Shown: positions 1 to 9,800 of the stretch, piece by piece
How the letters are laid out: each line of letters begins with the position of its first letter
How positions within the stretch are numbered: position 1 is the stretch's first letter
Source: Nemertoderma westbladi
Taxonomy: Eukaryota > Xenacoelomorpha > Nemertodermatida > Nemertodermatidae
Direction: 5' to 3'
Assembly (NCBI GenBank): GCA_032718475.1
Contig: JAUCBJ010007703.1
Coordinates: forward strand, 1-33,852
DNA length: 33,852 nt
The notes under the pieces: generated by a model
Databases searched by the model: none
Seen by the model: only the letters and a program-made list of their open reading frames with translations
What the model was told of the DNA's origin: nothing
Program-made: the position numbers and the translations under genes

Positions 1-994
1 CCCGCCGTCTCTCGTCCACCCATTCGACCGCCGAAGCGGGAGTCGCCAACGTTGTAGCGGGCGGACGAGGGACAACGGGAGACAAATCTGGAATATTTCG
101 CTCGCGGTCCAGGACCTGAACTGTCTCTTGGGCAGTTCTGCGGGGCACAGGTAGCTTAGTGCTATGCAGAGGGAATTTAGAGGTAGTTTCAGGGAGCACA
201 TGTGTGTCTATCACCGAAGGGGTGATTTCAAGAACAGGCCTAATTATTTCAGGCTCATCTACTATAGTAGGGAGTCTTTCTACTCTAATTGGGTCTGAAG
301 GCTCAGGATTACTTAGATCTACACTAGCTAGTTGCCTTCTCACGGCTGTAGGCAAATCAGGCAATTTCTGCCGATGTAGCGCCCTTCTACGTCCGTTATA
401 ACGAGATTTATTTCTTCTGCCTTCAGGATCTGTTGTATCTCCTTCATCAGAGGATGTAAATCCCTGTCTCTTGGAAGTAGTCCGACTTATCAGATGCATA
501 TCACTAGCCGTTATCTGCTTATTTAAGTAATCGTGCTTCTCTTGAAGATTCTCCAACTCTAGTTGGACCTTTTCTTCAGATGCCCTCCGTTCCGCTTCTG
601 CCACTGCCATTGCCGCTGCTGCTTTTGCCTTTGCCTCTGCTTCTGCTGCTGCCGCTTTTGCCTTTGCCGCTGCTATTGCTGCTGTCTTTCTGTCTTCTAT
701 CTGTTTTTTCTTCAACTGTTGTTCCCATTCTCTAACGATGCGGATTCTTTCATCAATTTCCGCTCTATTCGCTGCCAACATTTCCGCATCTATTGCGTCC
801 AACACAAACTTGGCTCCTTCGCTATTAGGGTTAAGTCCCTCTAACCTTCTCCTCAATTCGTCATCACCTAAAAAACGTTGATAGTCTGACAGATAGATAT
901 CAATGGCATCCCTCTTATGCGGTTTCTCTGCTGTCGCTTCACTCTCCGTTGTATCTAGTAGACTGTCTGACAGGTTCTGCTTTGCGTCAGACAT
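1..994 (-). CDS. Coiled-coil protein, 3'-incomplete; possible BEL/Pao-type retroelement Gag
   Basis: Read on the minus strand, an ATG at 994-992 (MSDAKQNLSDSLLD...) opens a frame of 331 codons without a stop that leaves the window at base 1. Residues about 28-90 are acidic/basic helical sequence (for example DAIDIYLSDYQRFLGDDELR). Residues about 90-165 are an uninterrupted Lys/Gln then Ala/Glu/Lys-rich coiled coil. After that comes a basic stretch (GRRNKSRYNGRRR) and a Pro-rich, low-complexity region. No enzyme motif is visible. An N-terminal coiled coil before a Pro-rich linker is common in Gag regions of BEL/Pao LTR retrotransposons, and the repeat-rich DNA upstream (1000-6200) would fit an LTR or leader. 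That assignment is inference: the diagnostic domains would lie outside the window. A host coiled-coil protein is the alternative. I am confident the frame is real, not what it is. Confidence 0.55.
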   Translation of the reverse strand, partial: MSDAKQNLSDSLLDTTESEATAEKPHKRDAIDIYLSDYQRFLGDDELRRRLEGLNPNSEGAKFVLDAIDAEMLAANRAEIDERIRIVREWEQQLKKKQIEDRKTAAIAAAKAKAAAAEAEAKAKAAAAMAVAEAERRASEEKVQLELENLQEKHDYLNKQITASDMHLISRTTSKRQGFTSSDEGDTTDPEGRRNKSRYNGRRRALHRQKLPDLPTAVRRQLASVDLSNPEPSDPIRVERLPTIVDEPEIIRPVLEITPSVIDTHVLPETTSKFPLHSTKLPVPRRTAQETVQVLDRERNIPDLSPVVPRPPATTLATPASAVEWVDERRR

Positions 995-1083
995 GTTTGT
1001 GTGTACAGTTGAATGTCTACTGCTGTATTACAGTCTGAGCAAGTCTAGTAACTCAGTATTAACTGATAGCCTAGTAATTAATT

Positions 1084-1364
1084 ACCGGTACTGCTACTCA
1101 GTGTAGCGTGATATATATAATATATTAGAATACCGGTATGCTTATAGTATATATAACTATTATTACAGACTAGTTTTATCACCGAATACCGGTATAAATT
1201 TAGCACAAATATATATAAATATATAATAGGCCTATCTGGAATACCGGTATACAGCTTACAGTTTGTAGGATATATAATTCTGAAATAGAATTAATTACAC
1301 GTACCGGTATAATTTCAGCCTAGATTTATAGAAATAAGATAATAGGCCTATCGTAAATACCGGT
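1084..1364. repeat. Degenerate ~56-bp repeat with ACCGGT palindrome cores
   Basis: ACCGGT occurs at 1084, 1132, 1188, 1243, 1303 and 1359, spaced 48-60 bp apart, usually inside ATACCGGTAT and often after GA. AATAGGCCTATC recurs between cores (near 1226 and 1340). The block lies 90-370 bp upstream of the minus-strand start at 994, so it could be a promoter or LTR enhancer array. The spacing is seen directly; the function is inferred. Confidence 0.6.
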
Positions 1365-2299
1365 ATATCAATTATTTTGGAATAATTGAATTTCTGAACT
1401 TTAGGGTTACTTGGTTACTTTAACTTACTTTATTACCGTTATTTAAGCAGTAATCCAACTGATATTGAGACCTAATGGTTTTATGGTAGGCCTACTATTT
1501 ATAAATCGTTAGATTTGATTTATAATGTATTTATACCCGTTTTAATGGGTTTTGTCAATGTTTGAAATAAATGTTATTATTTCTGGGGAGTAATCACTAC
1601 ACAAAGCGGTGCGCTTTCAGTGAAGTGTTACTTATAGGACACTAAAACAAATAATTCTAATTTACCTAAGTTACTTAATACTACAAATTACGTACAATTC
1701 AAATGAGATTACAATCTCTAAATAAACACAAAAATTTACAAAAACACAAAATACGAATTTTTTTAGGGTAATTTTACAAGAAGTCTACAAACCAGTCTAA
1801 CAAAGGGTTAGAAATCTGGTTATTACAACGGACAGAGTACTACGGTATTTGAAATAATAAGTAGTAGTAAATACACTGCGTTGTCTAGATAGGAAAATAC
1901 CACCGCCTGACGACCTATAGCCGTATCGCTATAGGTTCTACGTTATGTATCACGGAGTGTTCCTACCTAGAAGTTAATAGAGCTAATCGAATGTGCCTAT
2001 CAACCACTTTACAACACAAATATAATGTCTACAATAATTACTTCGGAAAGCACTGTACACTAAACCCTAAATTAGGTACAAGTACTTGTACAACAGATAA
2101 TCAGTAGTTAAATATACTTGAACAGCTAAAAGAACCACGGCATCTGCTGGAGTGACCGATGCACAAAATCACCAGTCTTTACCTACGCCGAGCAGCCCGT
2201 GTAGTACCAGGGTTAATTTAACTATAGCGGTATGTATAACAAACACAATTACTGTAGGAACAAACTTGGGGAATGAATGTTGCGGATAATCGCATAAAC
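1365..2299. other. AT-rich non-coding stretch, nothing recognised
   Basis: No long open frame on either strand and no RNA gene pattern recognised. It may belong to the leader or LTR of the element starting at 994, but I could not find an LTR boundary or primer-binding site. Confidence 0.4.
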
Positions 2300-2945
2300 T
2301 CTGAATAATAAATATTACGCTACGCGTACAAACTACTCAAACAAAATACAGACCGAACACTGACAGACTCCTATCAAGCCTAAACAAACTACGGTATATG
2401 CAGACTCCGAAATGATTAGGGAGTATGCGCTCTAACCCAGTAGTGCGACTTATTCTTTAGTTGGGGGTTTACCTTACAGCGTTCGCTGCCCCTACTGCCT
2501 AACCGTACTTAATCGGACAGATGATCTACACACGCGGCAATCCGTTCAGACCTAATAACAGCCAGACAACTATCCAGCCTACAAATTATCTAAATAAAAT
2601 TATACGCTACCCGTACAGACTTACACAAACAAAGTACAGACTAAACGATGGCAGACTACTCTCAAGCCTAAATAAACTACAGGACATGCAGACTCCGAAA
2701 TGATTAGGGAGTATGCGCTCTAACCCAGTAGTGCGACTTATTCTTTAGTTGGGGGTTTACCTTACAGCGTTCGCTGCCCCTACTTCCTAACCGTACTTAA
2801 TCGGACAGGTGATCTACACACACTGCAATTCGTTCGGACCTAACAGCAATCAGACAACAGCTCAGCCTACAAATCGTCTGTACAATCTGATCAGGCTTAC
2901 ACGCCTTCTGTTCAATACTGGCCTACAAATAAATAAAACTTGACA
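2300..2945. repeat. Tandem duplication, period 288 bp, about 2.2 copies
   Basis: The segment around 2300-2587 is repeated at 2588-2875 with high identity. The shared core runs from CAGACTCCGAAATGATTAGG through GTTCGCTGCCCCTACT (2401-2490 versus 2689-2778, offset 288). A third, weaker partial copy continues to about 2945 (AATTCGTTCGGACCTAACAG). A short frame at 2521-2703 lies inside the duplication and looks non-coding. Confidence 0.8.
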
Positions 2946-3006
2946 GAAATAAGTAAACCATATAAAGGTATAAGGGGTGATCAATCCCTAATCCCCTAAA
3001 CAGCCT

Positions 3007-3166
3007 ACCGGTATACAACAATCAAATCGAATAATACTAGTGTACTTATACGGAAGTACCGGTTAGGACAGCTAGGCCTACGGAATACAGAAGTACCGGT
3101 TCTAGCGGTTGGGCCTACTGACTACTGACCTACAGATGTACCGGTTCAGGTTTACCGGTGACCGGT
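3007..3166. repeat. Second cluster of ACCGGT palindromes
   Basis: ACCGGT occurs six times in 160 bp (3007, 3058, 3095, 3140, 3154, 3161), several as GTACCGGTT. Unlike the 1084-1364 block the spacing is irregular. By chance about one occurrence per 4 kb is expected in balanced-composition DNA. Confidence 0.55.
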
Positions 3167-3214
3167 ACTTTCAACTTTATTGCTTACTGCAACAAAGAAG
3201 CTATATCCTTTAAT

Positions 3215-4060
3215 GTTCGCGCTTTCAGACCTTTGGCAGTTTAACCCGCCAAATTAAGATGTCTTCTAGATATTAAATCGCTTTTTAGCCTATGACAAGT
3301 ATTTGATTCACTACACTAGTCGAAACCAATCCGTGCGCGACCATTCACCCGCTGGATATTCCCGGGAGATTGGGTTCGACGGTTTAATTTTGTTGCTATG
3401 TAAGCCTAATGTATTATTCGACTGACAGTATTATATAATCTCTGACAATATTATTTACCTTCGGGAATATTAACAGTTCCTTTAGGACGTGGCGCTTTAT
3501 CTATATAAACAGAGTTATGACTTAAACTACTCACAACGATATGGTTTAATTATAATTCACATATATGGCGCATTCTTTAGGAATGCTTCTTTAACAGACT
3601 CACTCATACACAATGCTGCACAATTGTTCGCGCTTTCGAAGACCTTTAGCAGTTTAACCTGCCAAAATTTATATGTCTTTTCGTTAATTAAAACCACTTT
3701 AGCATACGACAATAATTTATGCTAATACGCAAAACATTAGCCGAAGTCAGCCCATGCGCGATCATTCACCCGATGGATCTACACCCGGGAGACTGAATTC
3801 GGATGCTTGAATTGTATTATTACAGTGTAAGGTTGTAGTGTATACCTAATGTATTATTCGATAGATCGTTAATAATTAATCTCTGACAGATATTATTGGC
3901 TTTCGGGAAATATTAACAGTTCCTTTAGGACGTGGCGCTTTACCTATTTAAACAGAACTAAGACTTATACTAAACGCAACGATACTGCTGCTGATTAAAG
4001 TATAAAACGTATTCTTTAGGAAATACTTTGTTACCAATCACAATCATACACACTATTCTG
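3215..4060. repeat. Tandem duplication, period ~411-443 bp, two copies
   Basis: Copy A (about 3215-3625) and copy B (about 3626-4060) share ordered blocks: GTTCGCGCTTTC, AGTTTAACC, CATTCACCCG, TAATGTATTATTCGA and GTTCCTTTAGGACGTGGCGC (3476 versus 3919). The offset grows from 411 to 443 bp through indels, so the duplication is old. Confidence 0.75.
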
Positions 4061-4081
4061 CCGACAGTCAGTATATTTGAT

Positions 4082-5142
4082 CACACATAAAGAGAGCAGT
4101 AATTGACTCGCGTAGGGTCTGCTAAATAACATTGGATTCAATACACACCACATTAATATAAATCGCAATTGTTATATATAGCCGGTCTCTCTAACCTGTA
4201 GTGTTATCAAGAAAATTGGGAATTGGGTGATTTATCCGTATTATCCAAATAGCGATATTTCCATCAACAAATATTTACAATTAATAACTGACGGTAAAAT
4301 AACAGTACAAACAATATGATTAATGAATTAGTGAGTGATTTAAGTCAGGATTGATGAGTTAGGTAACAGTTTATACTTTCGATAATTCAAGCAGTTTACG
4401 GTACAGCAGTATTGGTTACAAAAAATGCCGGTGTTTCTGGCTTAGACAGCAATAACAACAAAAGTAACAACTCTCTCTCTCTCTCCAGTCAGAGCGAACA
4501 CTCTCCATGATTTCCAGGAAAGCTACACGTCGACAGGAAAAATCGCCCTGATTGGCCCAAGCCAAACAAAGAACCACGCTGCCAATGGCTGTTTCCATGT
4601 CAGCAACCAGCTGCTAGATGTCGTAATATGAATCATCACGGCTAAGCTGTGAAAGGTGGTTTGTGCATTACAAGTTTTTGTCTTACCATGTCCGCTAAAA
4701 CACGTATATAGCAGAATGATTTTTATGTCCGTTAAAACACCTGTAAAGGTACCTTGCGGGCGAGGGGAATATATATACAGTTAGAAAACCTTTTTTAGAG
4801 TATTCCAGCGCCGGGGGGGGAACTGGCCAGCCAAGGCAAACGTATCAGTTATCCCACAAAAGCTTTTACAACAATACTGCACACTAATCTGACGATCTTC
4901 ACTGATTTTAGTCACATATAAAAGGAACACAGACTGACTCATGTAGGGTCTATCAAATAACATTAGATTCACTTCAAACCACTTTAACATAAGTCACAAT
5001 CGTTTATCTGTAACCTTTCTCTCTTACCTTCGGTATATCAAGAATATTGGGTTTCGGGGTTATTTCTCGTTATTCCAAATATAATAATTCATCAACCATA
5101 TTATGAAGAACTGACAGTAAATAGCAGTATAACAATATAAAA
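4082..5142. repeat. Diverged direct repeat, offset ~831 bp
   Basis: 4082-4318 and 4911-5142 match in order: GACTC..GTAGGGTCT, AAATAACATT, then CCAAAT, CATCAAC and CTGACGGTAAA versus CTGACAGTAAA. The segment between them (4319-4910) includes a (CT)n stretch near 4471 and a TATATATA at about 4770. No gene is recognised here. Confidence 0.65.
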
Positions 5143-5680
5143 GTATGCACAGTGTTACACAGTATGCAGTGTATGCAGTACTGCAGTATGCAGTGATTAC
5201 GAAATTGCAGTTTGTGTGTTTCGTCAGTTAAAGGATATATGTCCTTGTAATTAAACCTACTAGTGTTGAGCTAAAAAGCAGAAAGCACAAAACACTAAAA
5301 GCCGTTCTTTCGTGGCTTTGAAAAACTCGTGACTACTGCTCTATACGAGGATACCAACTCCCTTATTCCACGAAGCTCCCGTTCAACACAGAGAAAGAGC
5401 AGTGAGATAGGAAATTTTCAGTTCAGTGCTCTGTGATAGGTCGAAATCAAGGCTAACTCAAATTCTATTGGGAGATACAACACAAGGCTATGACGCAACC
5501 TCCCTAGGCTTGTTGGCCGATTAAACAGAGCCCAGATGCCTGCGTATAGCAAATCAGCCAATAAGCTGGTAACTTGCACTATTTTTAACTGTAGATCACT
5601 TTGAGAGTATTCTTAGCGACTGGGGGGGAACTGGCCAACAAGGCAAACGAATCAGTTATCCCACAAAAGCTTTTACAGGA
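4796..5680. repeat. Short direct repeat pair, ~77 bp
   Basis: 4796-4872 and 5602-5680 share GAGTATTC, a G-run followed by AACTGGCCA, AAGGCAAACG and CAGTTATCCCACAAAAGCTT. With the 4082/4911 pair this suggests a longer module, duplicated and then rearranged. Confidence 0.7.
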
Positions 5681-6663
5681 AGGGAATTACAACTCAACCA
5701 CTAGATAAAGCGGCTCTCTTTACTACATTCAGCTATCCCGGGTGGTTGATTGACAGACACTTCTAAGCTTTGATATTTAGCCGCTCTAGGTAGACTTGCA
5801 TTAGGCAAATTCCAAGTGATTTCCTAAAGGTTATTTATTTCCTATTAGGTTCCTATTAGGATCCTATTAGGATCCAATAGGACGTTATTTGAAAGCGTTA
5901 CTGTAATATTGCTCCTCAAAAGAGGTCCCTACTGTACTGCATCAGGGGCACGTTGATAGACACAGGGACAAAGCCCCGTCAGCGGAAACAGCCAGTGTCG
6001 CTAGCGGTGGGGTTGACTTGTTGAAGAGAGAGGCTATTATGAGGTGCAATGACATACGCATTGCGTATCTTCTTCAGTCAACCAATAGGCAGATAGGAGG
6101 CCAGGCCCTATTAGTCTTTTTGTGTTTCAAATTTCACTATGATAAAGATTTGAAGAAAAAAATGAGGAGTGGGCGTGTCATTCGAAAGTGAAACTACAAA
6201 TGCTGTAGCGCCTACACATCATAATATGTGTCATTGTGTAGGGCAGTAGGGCTACAGTACTGAACTGTTGAATAAAGCCTTTACCAATCTGCTGTATACT
6301 GATATTAAGCTGTAAATATAAGCTGACAGGGACTGGACTGTGCAGCTGTGTGTGCGTAACCTCTGTTGCTGTACCGCATACCGGTACAATTCTGCATCGT
6401 GCAGTGCTGCAGTGCAGGCGGCTTATATCTTACTGTACCTACCTGCCTACTGCTGTACTGTCAGACTGTCTCCTAACTCCAGGTCTTACTGTCTTACCGA
6501 ACTGCCTGACTGCTGAACTGTCAGACTGTGCACTGTGTAAGCTAGCCTACCGCTGTGGCTGCAGGGCTGTACCGGTAGGCCTACGCTACATCAATACAGA
6601 TTCTCAGTCTGAGTTTACCTACATACTGCTACTGACTGACATACAGCTCAGGGCAGCAGGGTT
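5143..6663. other. Gene-free stretch upstream of UBFD1
   Basis: No coding region supported. A micro-repeat of CCTATTAGGAT-like units sits at about 5840-5882. The last few hundred bases must hold the UBFD1 promoter and 5' UTR, but I see no convincing TATA box or initiator. The 160-codon frame at 6350-6832 overlaps the first UBFD1 exon in another frame and is not supported. Confidence 0.4.
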
Positions 6664-6837
6664 ATGGATCCTGCACAGGATGATAAACCCAACAGAACTT
6701 CTGGCGATCCGTCCAATCCCCAATCTCCGCAATCCCAATGCCCCACGTCCACGTCGCAAACTCCGGATCTACAGTGTCAATCCCCCAGCGCGCCTTTACT
6801 CGAGGATGTCCGACAAACGGACTCGCCTTTGAACGAG
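6664..6837 (+). CDS. UBFD1: UBFD1 exon 1
   Basis: The ATG at 6664 starts MDPAQDDKPNRTSGDP and runs 58 codons to AACGAG|GTTAGG, a phase-0 donor at 6838. The sequence is Pro/Ser/Gln-rich and poorly conserved. The choice of start and donor rests on the open frame and the phase match with exon 2, so this is the least certain exon. Confidence 0.7.
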
Positions 6838-9800
6838 GTTAGGTACCGGTAGCACTTTCAGTTCTTTGTAGTTCTGTAGTTACGAGTTAGGCTCGAGCTG
6901 TCGAGCTTGGTGCTTGTGCTTGGCTGCCGGGTTTCTGGTTACAGGGTTAGGCTCTGCGCTGTGCCTAGCCTATTACTAGCTACTGAGCTATAGCTGTATA
7001 GCCTACGCCTACTGGACTGTTCCAGTCAGCAGCGGTCAGTCGGTAGATGTTATTTTTGATATTATTTCAGTAGGCCCTATTTGGTTTATGATTTCTGGAT
7101 TTACAATTTGGTGTGATTTATTGTAATATGTTTTTATAGACTGATTCTAATCTAATATCAGTAATCTGGTAATACAGTAACAGAGTAATAATAGCTGAAT
7201 AGCTGAATAGGCCTACGCATGGGGTATTGGGTATTTCTCGAATCTCGATCGGGGATCGCGATCGGGGATCGCGATCGGGATATGTAAATTAAATATATAG
7301 GTTAGATATCATATCCGCACCTCTGTCTGGTATTTTCGTTTTGCAAAAATATAACTAACCTATGTTATTGCTGTATTGAGTTACCGTACAGAGTTATCTT
7401 TTATTGTTTTGGTTAGAAAAGCCCGCGCCGCCACTCCACTGAAGCCTGCTCCTTTCCATTGATTAAGAAATATTTTGCTCCTTTCCCCTAAATTTTGTCA
7501 GTGGTGCGCGTGCATATGGACGATAACCAATTATTTTATTTTTAGGAACTCAATTCTTCGCCCAAAAGTAAAGGTGTTGCTATTTTACCGTCGCCGTCGG
7601 TCACTAACGGTTTAGGCGCAGACAAACCGAATTCTCCGTGCGAAATCATTCGTTCCGATATTGTAGTGGCGTCAACGAATGAGACAGTTACCTCAGCCAC
7701 TGACCCTGCTGTGGCGTCAGCAACTGATGTAGTTATGACGCCGGCCCCTTGTGATAAGGTGACGTCAGTGACTGAATCCACTCCGACACAACAATTGACG
7801 TCAGTTAATGACGAGAGTATTACGTCAGCTGCTGATGATACTATGACGTCAGCTACTGACGATGCTATAACGTCAGCTACTGACGATGCGACGACGTCAG
7901 CATTAGATGAACCGTCAGAGAAGCGGCCACGGGAGATGGTTTCGTTTCGGGTCGTTTACATGAAGAAACCGTTGGAAATAACATTCGACTTAGACGACAC
8001 CGTTCATAACCTTAAAACTCACATAACAGAATTAACCAGTTAGTTTATTTATATTAAACTTCCTTTGTTTTTTATATATGTTGTAATAGTTCAACCGATG
8101 CGATATCTGACTAGGCCTATTCATCCAAAATTAAAATATGCAACCCTCCCTTAGATTATGTAACTTTTATGAGACATCTACAAAATAATATAAAACAAAT
8201 AATAAATAAAACTAATACAAAACAATATTATATTATTAATATATTAATAATCTAATATTGTTTTGTTAAACAAACGAAGTGAGTGAGTGCAAATAATGAT
8301 AGAGGGATCAGCACATTGTGAATTTTGCCAGAAACGTTAATTAATTTGAGATTGTAACACATTTTTGCGTAGCGCGATTGTTTTAATGCCCTTCTATTTT
8401 AGATGTGCCTCCACAAATGCAAAAACTGATGTTTAAAGGATTAATGCGAGATGAAGAAAGTTTACGGCAGTGCCGCATCATGGGCGGGTCTAGGATAATG
8501 TTGGTTGGTTCCACAATCAATGACGTCATATCTGTAAATAGTAAACCCGACAGTAAAGAATTGAATGCGCCAAGTACCTCAGTAGGTGAGATAAACGAAA
8601 GACCAGTAACGCTATATCTATTAACAATCAGATAAAAAGAGGACCAGTTGAAATACTGGGAGCAAAACTTTGGATAGGAGTAGCGCCCACCCCTACCTTC
8701 GGGTAGCAGATAGGAGTAGCGCCCACCCCTACCTTCGGGTAGCAGATAGGAGTAGCGTCCACCCCTACCTTCGGGTAGCAGATAGGAGTAGCCCCCACCC
8801 CTACCTTCGGGTAGCAGATAGGAGTAGCGCCCACCCCTACCTTGGGGTAGCAGATAGGAGTAGCGCCCACCCCTACCTTCGGGTAGCAGATAGGAGTAGC
8901 GCCCACCCCTACCTTCGGGTAGCAGATAGGAGCAGCGCCCACCCCTACCTTCGGGTAGCAGATAGGAGTAGCGCCCACCCCTACCTTCGTGTGGCAGATA
9001 GGAGTAGCGCCCACCCCTACCTTCGGGTAGCAGATAGGAGTAGCGCCCACCCCTACCTTCGGGTAGCAGATAGGAGTAGCGCCCACCCCTACCTTCGGGT
9101 AGCAGATAGGAGTAGCGCCCACCCTCTACCTTCGGGTAGCAGATAGGAGTAGCGCCCACCCCTACCTTCGGGTACAGATAGGAGTAGCGCCCACCCCTAC
9201 CTTCGGGTAGCAGATAGGAGTAGCGTCCACCCCTCCTTAGGGTAGCAGATAGGAGTAGCAGGGATCGTACGGACTGGTGCTTAGATCGTGGCTTTTCCAG
9301 TTAACATTATTCCATAAAACAAGTTATGTGGTTGGAGAAAGCTGCTACTAAGCATAAGCAGCAACCAATCGCGTTAATCCTGTTTAACACAGAGTCAATG
9401 AGAATGGAATATTGCTAACATGAGAAAGTTCAGGTTAACATTATTCCATATCTCAGTATCTGTATTCGCTATTCTATTTATTACTGTATTAGGCCCTACT
9501 CCTACCCTTGCTGGCCTTGTCTGTTTCATTATACAAGTTATATATACCGAAAGCAGTCAGGCAGAACAGTAGGTACAGCAAAGCAAATTATTAAGAATTG
9601 AAGCAACTGCAACAGTAATTAATCTACAGTAGTAGCCAATACCTAATAGATAACAGATTTTGTTAATTCAATACTTTAAGCTTTAAAGGGGCCTTATTAT
9701 TTCTCATGGTAGTTACATGGGAGCAAAAAAACGATTAGAAGACGAAAAAACGAAGGACGATTAAAAATTATTAAAAATTAATGAGACGAGACGGGACGTA

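Noticed and set aside
563-844. Cys-rich 93-codon plus-strand frame (CHCHCRCCFCLC)
   Set aside because: It is the antisense shadow of the Ala/Glu/Lys coiled coil in the long minus-strand frame.
6350-6832. 160-codon plus-strand frame upstream of and overlapping UBFD1 exon 1
   Set aside because: No recognisable content; it uses a different frame from the exon that joins in phase to conserved UBFD1 exons.
7542-7781. 79-codon minus-strand frame
   Set aside because: Antisense to UBFD1 exon 2, open because of the Thr-Ser-Ala repeat.
8383-9159. 258-codon minus-strand frame of GRGGRYSYLLPE repeats, and the two other frames over the same DNA
   Set aside because: Tandem repeats with a period divisible by three open several frames at once. 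The frame reads antisense through UBFD1 exon 3.
8672-9259. 36-bp repeats as a CRISPR array
   Set aside because: Units are contiguous with no unique spacers, and the surroundings are eukaryotic introns.
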